The notes beneath the pieces were generated by a model that had not been told where the DNA came from, ran no database searches, and saw nothing but the letters and a program-made list of their open reading frames with translations. Shown here piece after piece: positions 1-8,789 of a stretch of 64,000 bases of DNA. This DNA is from Lysobacter sp. (GTDB lineage: Bacteria; Pseudomonadota; Gammaproteobacteria; Xanthomonadales; Xanthomonadaceae): positions 2,934,001 through 2,998,000 of the forward strand of contig JABFRN010000001.1 in the NCBI GenBank assembly GCA_013141175.1. The letters are read 5' to 3'. The position numbers and the translations under genes are program-made. Each line of letters begins with the position of its first letter. Within the stretch, counting starts at the first letter, position 1.

Positions 1-766
1 GATTCGGCAAGGCACCGGCGGCGGCGCGGATATCGCTCATGCGCTCGTCGGTCGCCGGGTGGGTGGCGAACACCACGCCGCGGCGCTGGTACTTGCGGGT
101 GTCCTCTTCGCGCTTGAGCCGCGCCCACAGATCGGCGCCGGCATCGGGGTCGTAGCCGTGCGCGACTGCGGATGCGAAGCCGAGCCGGTCGGCCTCGCGC
201 TCCTGGTCGCGGCTGAATTTGAAGATGCCGGCGTAGGCGCCCAGCGCGCCGAGCAGCGCGGCGTCGGGCACGCCCGCGCCGTAGGCCACCAGTTGGAAGG
301 CGCTGAGCACGGCGGAAGTGTCCTTGAGCCGTCGCCATTGCCGGATCGAATGCTGGGCGCGGAAATGGCCGGCCTCGTGCCCGAGCACGAAGCCGATCTC
401 GGCCTCGTCGCGGGCGCGGAGCAGGGCGCCGGTCCAGACCAGCATCATCCCGTTCGGCGCCATCGACGCGTTGAATTCCGGTACATCCATGACGTAGACG
501 CGCAGATCGCGGCAGTAGTCGTCGGCCACATCGCAGGCGATCTTGCGCACGTACTCGTTCAGTGCGGGATCGCGGACCCGCTGCGGCGCGCGCTGCAGTT
601 CGGCCTCGGCGCGCTGCATCGCGTACCAGAGTTCGTCCTCGTCGCTGCCGGCGACCGGTGCATCGCCCGGACGATGGTTGCGGACCTGCTGGCTGGTAGC
701 GCAGCCCGTAAGCGCTGCGATGATCAGCACCATCCCCAGCATGGGAATCCGCCACCCCGGGCTCAT
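1..766 (-). CDS. M48 family zinc metalloprotease, lipoprotein (3' end cut by window edge)
   Basis: The translation begins MSPGWRIPMLGM, followed by a hydrophobic stretch and the lipobox LTGC, so the mature protein should be anchored to the periplasmic side of a membrane. A zinc-binding HEAGH motif (HExxH) sits in the middle, with a later EREAD segment carrying the third metal ligand, as in M48/BepA-YcaL peptidases involved in outer-membrane protein quality control. About 255 codons are visible and the reading frame is still open at base 1. The start codon overlaps the stop of the upstream lipoprotein gene (ATGA), so the two are probably translationally coupled. The family assignment is secure; the substrate is unknown. 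Confidence 0.85.
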   Translation of the reverse strand, partial: MSPGWRIPMLGMVLIIAALTGCATSQQVRNHRPGDAPVAGSDEDELWYAMQRAEAELQRAPQRVRDPALNEYVRKIACDVADDYCRDLRVYVMDVPEFNASMAPNGMMLVWTGALLRARDEAEIGFVLGHEAGHFRAQHSIRQWRRLKDTSAVLSAFQLVAYGAGVPDAALLGALGAYAGIFKFSRDQEREADRLGFASAVAHGYDPDAGADLWARLKREEDTRKYQRRGVVFATHPATDERMSDIRAAAGALPN

Positions 767-1578
767 CGCCGGCTCCCGCTGCTTGATCGAAGCTTGTCGT
801 TGAGGCCCTTGAGCAGATCCTCCGCGGTTTCGCGCGCGCCGGCCTCGTCGCGCAGATCGCCGGCCTGATCGACCAGCAGGTTGTGCCAGACCACCTGGCC
901 GGTGCGCAGGTCGACCAGCGACGTCAGCCCGATCTGGTAGCCGCCGCCGATGTCGCCGCCCAGCAGCAGGAAGCCGACCACCCGCATCGCCACGCGACCG
1001 CTGCCGGTGTAGCTGTCGCGGACGTAGGTGAACAGGGCGTAGTCGGCGCCGGTGGCATCGCGTAGCGCTTTCACGCCGGGACCGAGGGTCCAGTCGAACT
1101 TGCCGTGCTTGTTGCGCAGGCCGCTATTGGGGCTGCTGCCGCTGCGCGAGTATTGGAGGATGCTGATCGAAACCGCCTGGTTCAGCAGCATCAGCTGGCG
1201 CAGCGGATCGTCGTTGCTGGTGGCGGGCGGCAGGTTGAAGTCGGGAACCACGGTCATGCCGCGTCTGCCGAGGATGTCGCGCGCCATCTGCGGATACAGC
1301 CGCCGGGCGGTGTCGGTCCAGACTTTGCGCGGTTCCTGGGCGCCGCCGGCGAGCACTTCGTAAAGCTCCATGTCCGGTTCCACCAGCACCACGCTGCCGG
1401 CGATGGCCAGCGGCTGGCCGGTTTCGTCTTTCACCACCCGCGTCTGCGTGGAGACGCAGGCGTTCAGCAGCAGGCAGCAGGCCAGCACGAAGGCCCAGCG
1501 GGATCGTTGCAGAACCGGCGCAGATACGGTCGGCAAGCGGGTCGCGGCGGCGGTCGGAACGGTGCGCTGTGCTAACAT
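763..1578 (-). CDS. Uncharacterised lipoprotein upstream of the M48 protease
   Basis: This 271-residue protein has a long N-terminus ending in the lipobox LLNAC (Cys about residue 41), so a later GTG start is possible; ATG at 1578 was taken. Downstream it has a mixed alpha/beta look, with segments such as VVLVEPDMELYEV near the N-terminus and a Gly-rich segment (FLLLGGDIGGGYQIG) followed by SLVDLRTGQVVWHN. The latter resembles GNA1162/CsgG-like periplasmic lipoproteins that hold a nucleotide-binding-like fold, but I do not recognise a specific family. It overlaps the start of the M48 gene by 4 bp, which suggests a shared role in the envelope. It is divergent from the aminotransferase gene, with 69 bp between starts. 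Confidence 0.7.
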   Translation of the reverse strand: MLAQRTVPTAAATRLPTVSAPVLQRSRWAFVLACCLLLNACVSTQTRVVKDETGQPLAIAGSVVLVEPDMELYEVLAGGAQEPRKVWTDTARRLYPQMARDILGRRGMTVVPDFNLPPATSNDDPLRQLMLLNQAVSISILQYSRSGSSPNSGLRNKHGKFDWTLGPGVKALRDATGADYALFTYVRDSYTGSGRVAMRVVGFLLLGGDIGGGYQIGLTSLVDLRTGQVVWHNLLVDQAGDLRDEAGARETAEDLLKGLNDKLRSSSGSRR

Positions 1579-1647
1579 TTCGTGCTTCCTCCGGCCTGCG
1601 TCCGCAGGCTCCCCCTCAGTGTTTTCGAACCCAAAACAGGTCAAGCG

Positions 1648-2853
1648 ATGCTGCAGCTCGCCCGGCGCGTCGGTCGCGCCAAGCCCAGTGCGATCATGGT
1701 TGTCGCCGAAAAGGCCAAACGGCTCAAGGCCGAAGGCCGCGACATCATCAGTTTCTCGATCGGCGTCCCGAATTTTCTGCCCGGTGCTCATGTCTATGAC
1801 GCCGTCCGTGAGGCCCTGAACAAAGACTCGGGCCAGTATGGCAGCAACCGCGGCTCGGACGCGCTGCTCGACGCCTTCCTGAAGCACATGGAAGCCACCG
1901 GTCTGACCGGCTACACCCGGGCCAACATCGCCACCGGCATCGGCGCCAAACACGTCATCTACAACCTGGCCGAAGTGCTGCTGGACGAAGGCGACACCAT
2001 CGCCTTCCCAACGCCCTACTGGACCAGCTATCTCGATATCGCGGAGATCGTCGACGCCAAGATCGATCTGCTGCCGTGTCCGCCGGAACAGGACTACAAG
2101 CTCACCCCCGCGCAGCTCGACGCCGCGATGGCGAAGAAGCCGAAAGTGTTCCTGTTCAACAATCCGTCCAACCCGACCGGCATGGTCTACGGCAAGGACG
2201 AGATCGCGGCGCTCGCCGACGTTCTCGTGAAGTATCCGGACACCTGGATCATCACCGACGACATCTACAACCGAATGGTCTTCGACGATGTCGGCTACCA
2301 CAACTTCATCCAGTTCCGTCCCGAGCTGCGCGACCGGGTGATCTTCCTGGATTCGCTGTCGAAGACCTACGGCATGCCCGGCTGGCGCGTCGGCTTCATG
2401 GCCGGCCCGGAAGCGGTGGCGAAGGCAGTGGTGACGATGAACTCGAACCACATCACCAATATCCCGGAGATGACCACCGCCGCTGCGATCGCCGCGCTCA
2501 GTGGCCCTCAGGACGTCCCGACCCTGAAGAACGCCGAATTCCAGGCCAAGCGCGACCAGGTGATGGCGGCGCTGATGGCCATTCCGGGCATCGTCTGCCC
2601 GAAACCGCGCGGCGCGTTCTACGTGTTCCCCGATGTCAGCGCCTACTTCGGCAAGACCCACGGCCCGACCGGGCTGAAGATCGCCAACGACGTCGACCTG
2701 TGCAACGCGCTGCTGGATGCCAAGGGTGTGGCCTGCGTGCCCGGCTCGGCCTTCGGCGAACCGCGCGCGCTCCGGATCAGCTACACCTGCCCGACGCCGC
2801 AGCTGGCCCCGGGTCTGCAGCGCATCCAGGAGTTCTTCGCCGAATTGCACTGA
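1648..2853 (+). CDS. Class I/II PLP-dependent aminotransferase, aspartate aminotransferase type
   Basis: This 401-residue fold-type I aminotransferase transfers an amino group from an amino acid (aspartate is likely) to 2-oxoglutarate. The signature motifs are visible: NNPSNPTG, a DDIYN segment for the PLP pyridine nitrogen, [14 protein letters not shown] with the Schiff-base lysine, and a C-terminal RISYT carboxylate-binding arginine. Several upstream in-frame codons exist, but ATG at 1648 gives the family N-terminus ([19 protein letters not shown]). It lies 97 bp before mdh on the same strand, which fits oxaloacetate/aspartate interconversion. The exact donor specificity (aspartate versus aromatic or kynurenine) cannot be read from sequence. 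Confidence 0.85.
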   Translation: MLQLARRVGRAKPSAIMVVAEKAKRLKAEGRDIISFSIGVPNFLPGAHVYDAVREALNKDSGQYGSNRGSDALLDAFLKHMEATGLTGYTRANIATGIGAKHVIYNLAEVLLDEGDTIAFPTPYWTSYLDIAEIVDAKIDLLPCPPEQDYKLTPAQLDAAMAKKPKVFLFNNPSNPTGMVYGKDEIAALADVLVKYPDTWIITDDIYNRMVFDDVGYHNFIQFRPELRDRVIFLDSLSKTYGMPGWRVGFMAGPEAVAKAVVTMNSNHITNIPEMTTAAAIAALSGPQDVPTLKNAEFQAKRDQVMAALMAIPGIVCPKPRGAFYVFPDVSAYFGKTHGPTGLKIANDVDLCNALLDAKGVACVPGSAFGEPRALRISYTCPTPQLAPGLQRIQEFFAELH

Positions 2854-2950
2854 GTCCGGGCCGCCGGAGACGAAAGTCGAATTGCCCTTCGTCTCCGGTT
2901 CGGTCGAACTTTCCTTTTTTCGCCACTCGTCATCCCCCCGGAGTTCCGTC

Positions 2951-3934
2951 ATGAAACAACCCGTCCGAGTCGCCGTCACCGGCGCCGCTGGCCAGATCGG
3001 TTACGCCCTGTTGTTCCGCATCGCTTCGGGCGAAATGCTGGGCAAGGACCAGCCGGTGATCCTGCAGATGCTGGAACTGCCGCTGGAGAAAGCCCAGGCC
3101 GCGCTCAAGGGCGTGATGATGGAGCTGGAAGACTGTGCATTCCCGCTGCTGGCCGGTATGGTCGGCACCGACGATCCGAACGTCGCGTTCAAGGACGCCG
3201 ACGTGGCCATGCTGGTCGGCGCGATGCCGCGCGGCCCGGGCATGGAGCGCAAGGATCTGCTGCTGAAGAACGCCGAAATCTTCACCGTGCAGGGCAAGGC
3301 GCTGAACGCTGTCGCCAGCCGCAACGTGAAGGTGCTGGTGGTCGGCAACCCGGCGAACACCAATGCGTATATCGCGATGAAATCCGCGCCCGATCTGCCG
3401 GCGAAGAACTTCACCGCCATGCTGCGCCTCGACCACAACCGCGCGCTGTCGCAGCTCGCCAACAAGGCCGGCGTGGCTGTCGGCGACATCCAGAACATGG
3501 TTGTGTGGGGCAATCACTCGCCGACGATGTATCCCGACTACCGCTTCGCCACCATCAACGGCGAATCGCTGAAGGACAAGATCAACGATGGCGACTGGAA
3601 CGCGAATGCGTTCATTCCGCAGGTCGGCAAGCGCGGCGCGGCGATCATCGAAGCGCGCGGCCTGTCCTCGGCCGCGTCGGCCGCGAATGCCGCGATCGAC
3701 CACATCCACGACTGGGTGCTGGGCACCAACGGCAAGTGGGTGACCATGGGTATTCCGTCCGATGGCAGCTACGGCATCCCCGAAGGCGTGATGTACGGCG
3801 TGCCGGTGACCTGCGCCAACGGCGAATACACGCGCATCGAAGGCCTGCCGGTCGACGACTTCAGCCGCGCGGCGATGGACAAGACGCTCGCGGAACTCGA
3901 AGAGGAACGTGCCGGCGTCGCGCATCTGCTCTGA
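2951..3934 (+). CDS. mdh: Malate dehydrogenase (NAD-dependent, cytosolic-type)
   Basis: This 327-residue enzyme oxidises malate to oxaloacetate in the TCA cycle. The Rossmann motif [13 protein letters not shown] at the N-terminus is the MDH type 2 form. The catalytic aspartate/histidine pair is seen in [13 protein letters not shown] and [11 protein letters not shown], and the substrate-binding arginines lie in [13 protein letters not shown]. Length matches the family. The gene ends just before a strong intrinsic terminator. Oxaloacetate is also the co-substrate of the methylcitrate synthase encoded 7 kb downstream, so mdh adds to the local concentration of propionate-pathway functions. Confidence 0.95.
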   Translation: MKQPVRVAVTGAAGQIGYALLFRIASGEMLGKDQPVILQMLELPLEKAQAALKGVMMELEDCAFPLLAGMVGTDDPNVAFKDADVAMLVGAMPRGPGMERKDLLLKNAEIFTVQGKALNAVASRNVKVLVVGNPANTNAYIAMKSAPDLPAKNFTAMLRLDHNRALSQLANKAGVAVGDIQNMVVWGNHSPTMYPDYRFATINGESLKDKINDGDWNANAFIPQVGKRGAAIIEARGLSSAASAANAAIDHIHDWVLGTNGKWVTMGIPSDGSYGIPEGVMYGVPVTCANGEYTRIEGLPVDDFSRAAMDKTLAELEEERAGVAHLL

Positions 3935-3962
3935 TCGTGACAACGCTCGTAATTCATGAACG

Positions 3963-3985
3963 CGCCGGGCATTGCCCGGCGTTTT
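3963..3985 (+). terminator. Rho-independent terminator of mdh
   Basis: An 8-bp GC stem (CGCCGGGC / GCCCGGCG) with an ATT loop is followed directly by TTTT. It lies 29 bp after the mdh stop. Confidence 0.85.
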
Positions 3986-4070
3986 CGTTTGCGCCTGCGA
4001 CCAAGGTCGGAAGGCCGGGCACGGCGCGGAGGACTAAGCTCCTCCCATCGCGTTGTCCGTGGGAGGGCGC

Positions 4071-5972
4071 ATGCGCTACGAAGACGAATATCGCCGCTCG
4101 ATAGAAGACCCTGAAGGGTTCTGGGCGGAGCAGGCGAAAGCCATCCACTGGCATGTCCCGCCAGCGAAGATCCTCGATTACGACAACCCGCCGTTCCGGT
4201 CGTGGTTCGTCGGCGGGCAGACCAATCTCTGCTACAACGCCGTGGACCGGCATCTGGACGCGCGCGGCGATCAGCTCGCACTGGTCGCGATCTCGACCGA
4301 AACCAACCTCACCCGCGAAATCACCTATCGCGAGCTGTATCGCGAGGTGAATGCCTTCGCCGCCGTGCTGCAGCGGCTGGACGTGGGCTGCGGCGACCGG
4401 GTCGTCATCTATATGCCGAACATGGCCGAAGCGGTGTTCGCGATGCTGGCCTGCGCGCGCATCGGCGCGATCCATTCCGTCGTGTTCGGCGGATTCGCCG
4501 CGCACAACCTCGCGCTGCGCATCGACGACGCCACGCCGAAGCTGCTGATCGCGGCCGACGCCGGCATGCGCGGCGGCAAGGTGATTCCGTACAAGGCGCT
4601 GGTCGATGCCGCCTGCGCCGAAGCGGCGTCTCCGCCAGCGAAAGTGTTGATCGTTTCGCGTGGTCTCGATGCCGCCGAGCCGAAGCTCGCCGGTCGCGAT
4701 GAGGATTACGCAATGCTGCGCGCCGAAGTCGGCGATACCGACGTGCCGGTGCAATGGCTGGAATCCAACGAACCCAGCTATCTGCTCTACACCTCCGGTA
4801 CCACCGGCAAACCCAAGGGCGTACAGCGCGACGTCGGCGGCCACGCGGTGGCGATGGCGCTGTCGATGCGCACGGTGTTCGATGTCGGCCCCGGGCAAGT
4901 GATGTTCTCCACGTCCGATGTCGGCTGGGCGGTCGGGCATTCCTACAACGTCTACGGCCCGCTGATCGTCGGCGCGACCTCGCTGCTGTACGAAGGTCTG
5001 CCGGTGAATCCCGACCCCGGCATCTGGTGGTCGCTGTGCGAGAAGTACGGCGTGCGCACGATGTTTTCGTCGCCGACCGCCGCGCGCGTGCTGAAGAAGC
5101 ACGATATCGATTTCATCCGCCGCCACGACCTGTCGTCGCTGCAGTATCTGTTCCTCGCCGGCGAGCCGCTGGACGAACCCACCGCGCACTGGATCACCGA
5201 TGCGTTGGGCAAACCGGTGATCGACAACTACTGGCAGACAGAAACCGGTTGGCCGGTGCTCGCGCTGCTGCCGGGCCTGGACATGAAGCCGGTGAAGTTC
5301 GGTTCGCCGGGTTTCCCGAATCTCGGCTACCGCACGAAGATCATCCACGAATCCACCGGCGAGGAAGTCGGTGCCGGCGAGAAGGGCGTGCTGGTGATCG
5401 AACCGCCGCTGCCGCCGGGCTGCATGACCACGCTGTGGAACGACGACGCGCGCTTCCTGCGCAGTTATTTCGGCCACTTCAAAGGCCTACTCTACAGCTC
5501 GCTGGATTGGGCGATCCGCGACGAAGACGGCTACACCTTCATCCTCGGTCGCACCGACGACGTGATCAACGTCGCCGGCCACCGCCTGGGCACGCGCGAG
5601 ATCGAGGAATCGGTGTCGAGTTGCCCGCTGGTGGCGGAGGTCGCCGTCGTCGGCGTCGCCGACGAACTCAAGGGCCAGGTGCCGGTGGTGTTCGCGACAT
5701 TGCGTCAAGCAACGAGCGAACCGCAGGAACGCATCGCCGCCGCCGACAGCATGCGCAAACAGGTCGAACACAGCCTCGGCGCCGTCGCGCGCCCCGCGCG
5801 GATTTACATCGTCAATGCGTTGCCGAAAACGCGATCCGGCAAGCTGCTGCGCCGCTCGCTGCTCGCCCTCGCGCAGGGCGGCGACCCGGGCGATCTGTCG
5901 ACGCTGGATGATCCGAATGCGTTGGAGGATGTGAAGCGCGCATTGCAGCGTGGGCCGGAGTTTGGCAGTTGA
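4071..5972 (+). CDS. prpE: Propionate--CoA ligase (acetyl-CoA synthetase family)
   Basis: This 633-residue acyl-CoA synthetase activates propionate to propionyl-CoA through an acyl-adenylate. The P-loop-like motif YTSGTTGKPKGVQRD, the adenylate motif DNYWQTETGWP and the C-terminal acetylatable-lysine motif PKTRSGKLLRR are all present. The sequence YEDEYRRSIEDPEGFWAEQA and the moderate length favour PrpE over Acs. ATG at 4071 was chosen because GGGAGG precedes it by 4-9 bases; a TTG 18 bp upstream has no such site. The downstream prp genes in this window support propionate as substrate. Acetate activity remains possible. Confidence 0.9.
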   Translation: MRYEDEYRRSIEDPEGFWAEQAKAIHWHVPPAKILDYDNPPFRSWFVGGQTNLCYNAVDRHLDARGDQLALVAISTETNLTREITYRELYREVNAFAAVLQRLDVGCGDRVVIYMPNMAEAVFAMLACARIGAIHSVVFGGFAAHNLALRIDDATPKLLIAADAGMRGGKVIPYKALVDAACAEAASPPAKVLIVSRGLDAAEPKLAGRDEDYAMLRAEVGDTDVPVQWLESNEPSYLLYTSGTTGKPKGVQRDVGGHAVAMALSMRTVFDVGPGQVMFSTSDVGWAVGHSYNVYGPLIVGATSLLYEGLPVNPDPGIWWSLCEKYGVRTMFSSPTAARVLKKHDIDFIRRHDLSSLQYLFLAGEPLDEPTAHWITDALGKPVIDNYWQTETGWPVLALLPGLDMKPVKFGSPGFPNLGYRTKIIHESTGEEVGAGEKGVLVIEPPLPPGCMTTLWNDDARFLRSYFGHFKGLLYSSLDWAIRDEDGYTFILGRTDDVINVAGHRLGTREIEESVSSCPLVAEVAVVGVADELKGQVPVVFATLRQATSEPQERIAAADSMRKQVEHSLGAVARPARIYIVNALPKTRSGKLLRRSLLALAQGGDPGDLSTLDDPNALEDVKRALQRGPEFGS

Positions 5973-6094
5973 GACCAACGGCCGCCGCAAGCACATCGCG
6001 TCGCCCAGAAATTTCGTAGCGCGCATAAGCCGAAGGCGTCATGCGCCATCGCAGTTTTCAGATGGCGATGACCCTCAAACGCACAGCGGAATGG

Positions 6095-6205
6095 GTAGCC
6101 CGGGTAAGCGCGCCGCGCGCACCCGGGAAAGCGCAAGCCACGTAAAATCCGTTGCGGTTAAATTTCAAAAGCCCCGGGTGCGGCCTGCGGCCTTACCCGG
6201 GCTAC
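6095..6205. repeat. REP-like intergenic inverted repeat (GTAGCCCGGGTAA family)
   Basis: A perfect 13-bp inverted pair (GTAGCCCGGGTAA at 6095-6107 and its complement at 6193-6205) encloses a second inner pair around CACCCGGG / CCCCGGGTG. The layout is that of a paired REP element (BIME) between convergent genes, as is common in Xanthomonadales genomes. Confidence 0.75.
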
Positions 6206-6221
6206 TCGCTCGACGAAATCT

Positions 6222-6572
6222 TTAGGCGGATTCCCAAGCATCCAAGGCGTGGTCAACGATCACGGGAGCGACCGCCTCAACAATCCTTGACCCTCCGGGC
6301 TGCTGCATTGTTTTCAACAAATCGACAGCCTGCTCAAGATTGGCGTTGATATTCAGAAGCACGATGGGGATGCCGAAAAGAATCGAAGCGGCAAAAATGC
6401 CGATCACCGCGCCGATGCCGTAACCGATTCCTTCCGATACGTCCGGGAAGCCCAGTTCCGCGGTGACCTCCGGGCCGACCAGCGCGCCAATGATGACTGT
6501 GAGCAGCGCTCCTGTGTATATGGATAGCTTTAGGCAAAGCGTCAAGAATCTGAACATCCATCCCCCGATCAT
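6222..6572 (-). CDS. Small membrane protein of unknown function
   Basis: The product is about 116 residues and has two predicted membrane segments, LSIYTGALLTVIIGALVG and a longer one around GIGYGIGAVIGIFAASILFG. A soluble C-terminal tail ends in VDHALDAWESA. ATG at 6572 was taken; a GTG at 6611 would add 13 residues, and neither start has a clear Shine-Dalgarno site. It stands alone between two repeat elements. I do not recognise the family and assign no function. Confidence 0.55.
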   Translation of the reverse strand: MIGGWMFRFLTLCLKLSIYTGALLTVIIGALVGPEVTAELGFPDVSEGIGYGIGAVIGIFAASILFGIPIVLLNINANLEQAVDLLKTMQQPGGSRIVEAVAPVIVDHALDAWESA

Positions 6573-6617
6573 TGATTGTGTCCGTACAACGTTTGAATTG
6601 AATCGCGCCACATTGCG

Positions 6618-6678
6618 TAGGCTGGGTCATCGATCCAGCTCTGATCCCCTCCGGCAGTTGGGTCGATGACCCAGCCTA
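6618..6678. repeat. 16-bp perfect inverted repeat at the 3' end of the GGDEF gene
   Basis: TAGGCTGGGTCATCGA (6618-6633) and its exact complement (6663-6678) are separated by 29 bp. The right arm contains the TAG stop codon of the GGDEF gene. No T-run follows, so it is more likely a mobile REP-like dyad than a terminator. Confidence 0.75.
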
Positions 6679-8400
6679 TGGCTCTTTGGCGCTGTTGGCG
6701 GTGTATACGCAGACCCGATTGCGACCTTCATTCTTCGCGCGATACATCATCTGATCGGCGTGCGAGAGAAGATTGGAGAGATCGTAGCTCGACTGCTCGG
6801 TCGAGCTGACTCCGAAACTCGCGGTGACCACTAGCCCGTCATCGCTTTGGCGCGTGTCGATCTGGGCCAACTTCGCACGGTAACCTTCCGCCATCTGCGC
6901 CGCAGTGGCCAGATTCATTCCTCTCAGTAGCATCGCGAACTCCTCACCGCCGATGCGGCCAAGATAGTCGGTCTTGCGGCAGTGCGCCGAACATATCTTG
7001 CCCACCTGCTTGAGCACCCAGTCGCCAGCGTCATGGCCGTAGGTGTCGTTGATCGCCTTGAAATGATCGAGGTCGAACATGATCAGCGCGACGGGCTCGC
7101 CGGTGCGCGCCGCAGCGACGAGGGCGCGTTCGGATTTCTGGGTGAAGAAGTGACGGTTGCCCAAGCCGGTGAGCGTGTCGGTCTGCGCCAAACGTTTGAA
7201 CTGGGTCAACCTGGAAAATACGATGCCTGTCAATAGAAACATCGGCATCAGGAGCATCAGGGTCACCATCGCGAGTCGCGCCTGCTTCGCACCGTTGCGC
7301 TCCAGCTCGAGCTGCCGCTGCAGCTGCTGCGCCTGCTGATTGGTCTGATGACGCGCGATCTCGTAAGCCAGCTCCCTCACTCTGGCATCGGACATGCGCG
7401 CCATTTCCGATTCGGCGTAACGCTTGTACAGTTCAAGCGCCACCGACTGCTTCTCGCGGCTGGCTGCGATCCGATAGAGGGTGTGGTAGGCGCTAACGAG
7501 AGTCGACGAGGACGGAATCTGCTCGCCCATGGCGATCGCTGACCGAGCGTGGGCTTCCGCCGATGGCGCATCGCCGATCGTCAATTTGAGTTCGGCGATC
7601 AGCGAGTGGAACTCCGCGATCAGACGCGGATACCGCGTGGCTTGCACCTCGGGGAGCGCGGCTTCGAGCAGGGCGGCAGCCTTCACTGAATCGCCGTCGG
7701 CCGCCAGCTTGCGGGCCAACACCCCGCGCGCGAGATTCGCGGAGATCAGCTCGCGGATCGACCTGCAGTGGTCGATGACTTCTTGGATCGACTGAATGTC
7801 GCCGGGCTTGAGCAAGCCCAGCTCGAATATCGACTCGTGCCGAGCGAGTCCGGCAAAGCACTTGACTTGGGGGCTCGGACGATCCGAAAGCAGTTCATCG
7901 GCATAGCGCATGCCGATCCTGTACTGCGCCATTTCGTTGTACAGCACCGCGGCGGCGCCGATGCCTTCATGCCGGACGCTCCTATTGTTGATCGAGTTCC
8001 GCATCTCCATCGTCTTGGTCAAGTAACGAATACCGTTACTGAAATCCCGACTGAGTGCGAAGAAATTTGCGGCCAAGGCGCCAGATCGGTACTTCAGTTC
8101 GATATCACTCGCTTGATCGAACAATGCCTTGGCCAGTTGCGCTCCGGTCGTTATCTCATCCAGATATATGCCAGTGTAATACGCCTCCAGATACTTGAGG
8201 TGTTGCCGCTGAAGTGCGCTGGCGCTAACGGCATCAGATTGAAGCTGCGGTAGAAACTCCATGAATTTCAACGGATCGGAGGCCTTGGCCTCGTCTGCAG
8301 CCCGTAATTTCGCTTCAAACTCAGACGATGCAGCATTACTAACAGCGGCCTGCGCGCTAACCGATAGCAGCAGCATGAAAACCAAGAGCGTCCTTCTCAT
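6676..8400 (-). CDS. Diguanylate cyclase with periplasmic helical-repeat sensor domain
   Basis: This is a 574-residue membrane sensor that should make cyclic di-GMP. A signal peptide (MRRTLLVFMLLLSVSAQA) is followed by about 350 residues of TPR-like helices in the periplasm, then a coiled coil (QQLQRQLELERN). A transmembrane segment lies near residues 374-397, and the GGDEF domain follows. The active-site motif is GGEEF (484-488), and an RxxD product-inhibition site (R475, D478) lies the correct five residues upstream. Both point to an active, feedback-regulated enzyme. The start at 8400 gives the signal peptide. It is not in an obvious operon; the ligand is unknown. Confidence 0.88.
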   Translation of the reverse strand: MRRTLLVFMLLLSVSAQAAVSNAASSEFEAKLRAADEAKASDPLKFMEFLPQLQSDAVSASALQRQHLKYLEAYYTGIYLDEITTGAQLAKALFDQASDIELKYRSGALAANFFALSRDFSNGIRYLTKTMEMRNSINNRSVRHEGIGAAAVLYNEMAQYRIGMRYADELLSDRPSPQVKCFAGLARHESIFELGLLKPGDIQSIQEVIDHCRSIRELISANLARGVLARKLAADGDSVKAAALLEAALPEVQATRYPRLIAEFHSLIAELKLTIGDAPSAEAHARSAIAMGEQIPSSSTLVSAYHTLYRIAASREKQSVALELYKRYAESEMARMSDARVRELAYEIARHQTNQQAQQLQRQLELERNGAKQARLAMVTLMLLMPMFLLTGIVFSRLTQFKRLAQTDTLTGLGNRHFFTQKSERALVAAARTGEPVALIMFDLDHFKAINDTYGHDAGDWVLKQVGKICSAHCRKTDYLGRIGGEEFAMLLRGMNLATAAQMAEGYRAKLAQIDTRQSDDGLVVTASFGVSSTEQSSYDLSNLLSHADQMMYRAKNEGRNRVCVYTANSAKEP

Positions 8401-8565
8401 GATGGCTCGACCCAAGTGGTGGAAGTCTCTTGGGCAGGCCATCATGCTGATGGCTACCCCCTGATTCGGTGCTTCGCTGTCCGGGTTACGCAATTCGGCT
8501 CGTCAGACGTGCGGTCACTTTATCTGGGGGGTAGGCCCTTCTACAGGCACTACAAGTACCTAGGC

Positions 8566-8592
8566 AACCTGTCAAAAGTGACAGGTTTTCTT
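8566..8592 (+). terminator. Orphan intrinsic terminator
   Basis: AACCTGTCA / TGACAGGTT (9-bp stem, AAAG loop) runs into TTTTCTTT on the plus strand. No plus-strand gene is seen upstream for several kilobases. It may end an unannotated small transcript or read-through, or act as a barrier. Confidence 0.6.
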
Positions 8593-8601
8593 TGCCAGTT
8601 C

Positions 8602-8780
8602 CGTAGCCCGGTTGTCGCATAGCGACAGCCGGGAATGCAAGCCGGATACACATTCGCGATTGCAGCCATCGTTAAACCCTCCTGCAAGCCTCGTGAAACG
8701 CCATCGTTGCATGGCGCCGCGCTTCGATGTCGACACCGCTGTGGAAGCCCATCCCGGCTGTCTTCGACAACCGGGCTACG
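8602..8780. repeat. REP-like inverted pair (GTAGCCCGGTTGTCG family)
   Basis: CGTAGCCCGGTTGTCG at 8602-8617 is exactly complementary to 8765-8780. Each end also forms its own hairpin; for example, CCCGG...TTGTCGC pairs with GCGACA...CCGGG at 8607-8633. It fills the gap between the GGDEF gene and the HTH-citrate-synthase gene. Apart from this and the orphan terminator, nothing else is seen in 8401-8789. Confidence 0.7.
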
Positions 8781-8789
8781 AATCGGCGG

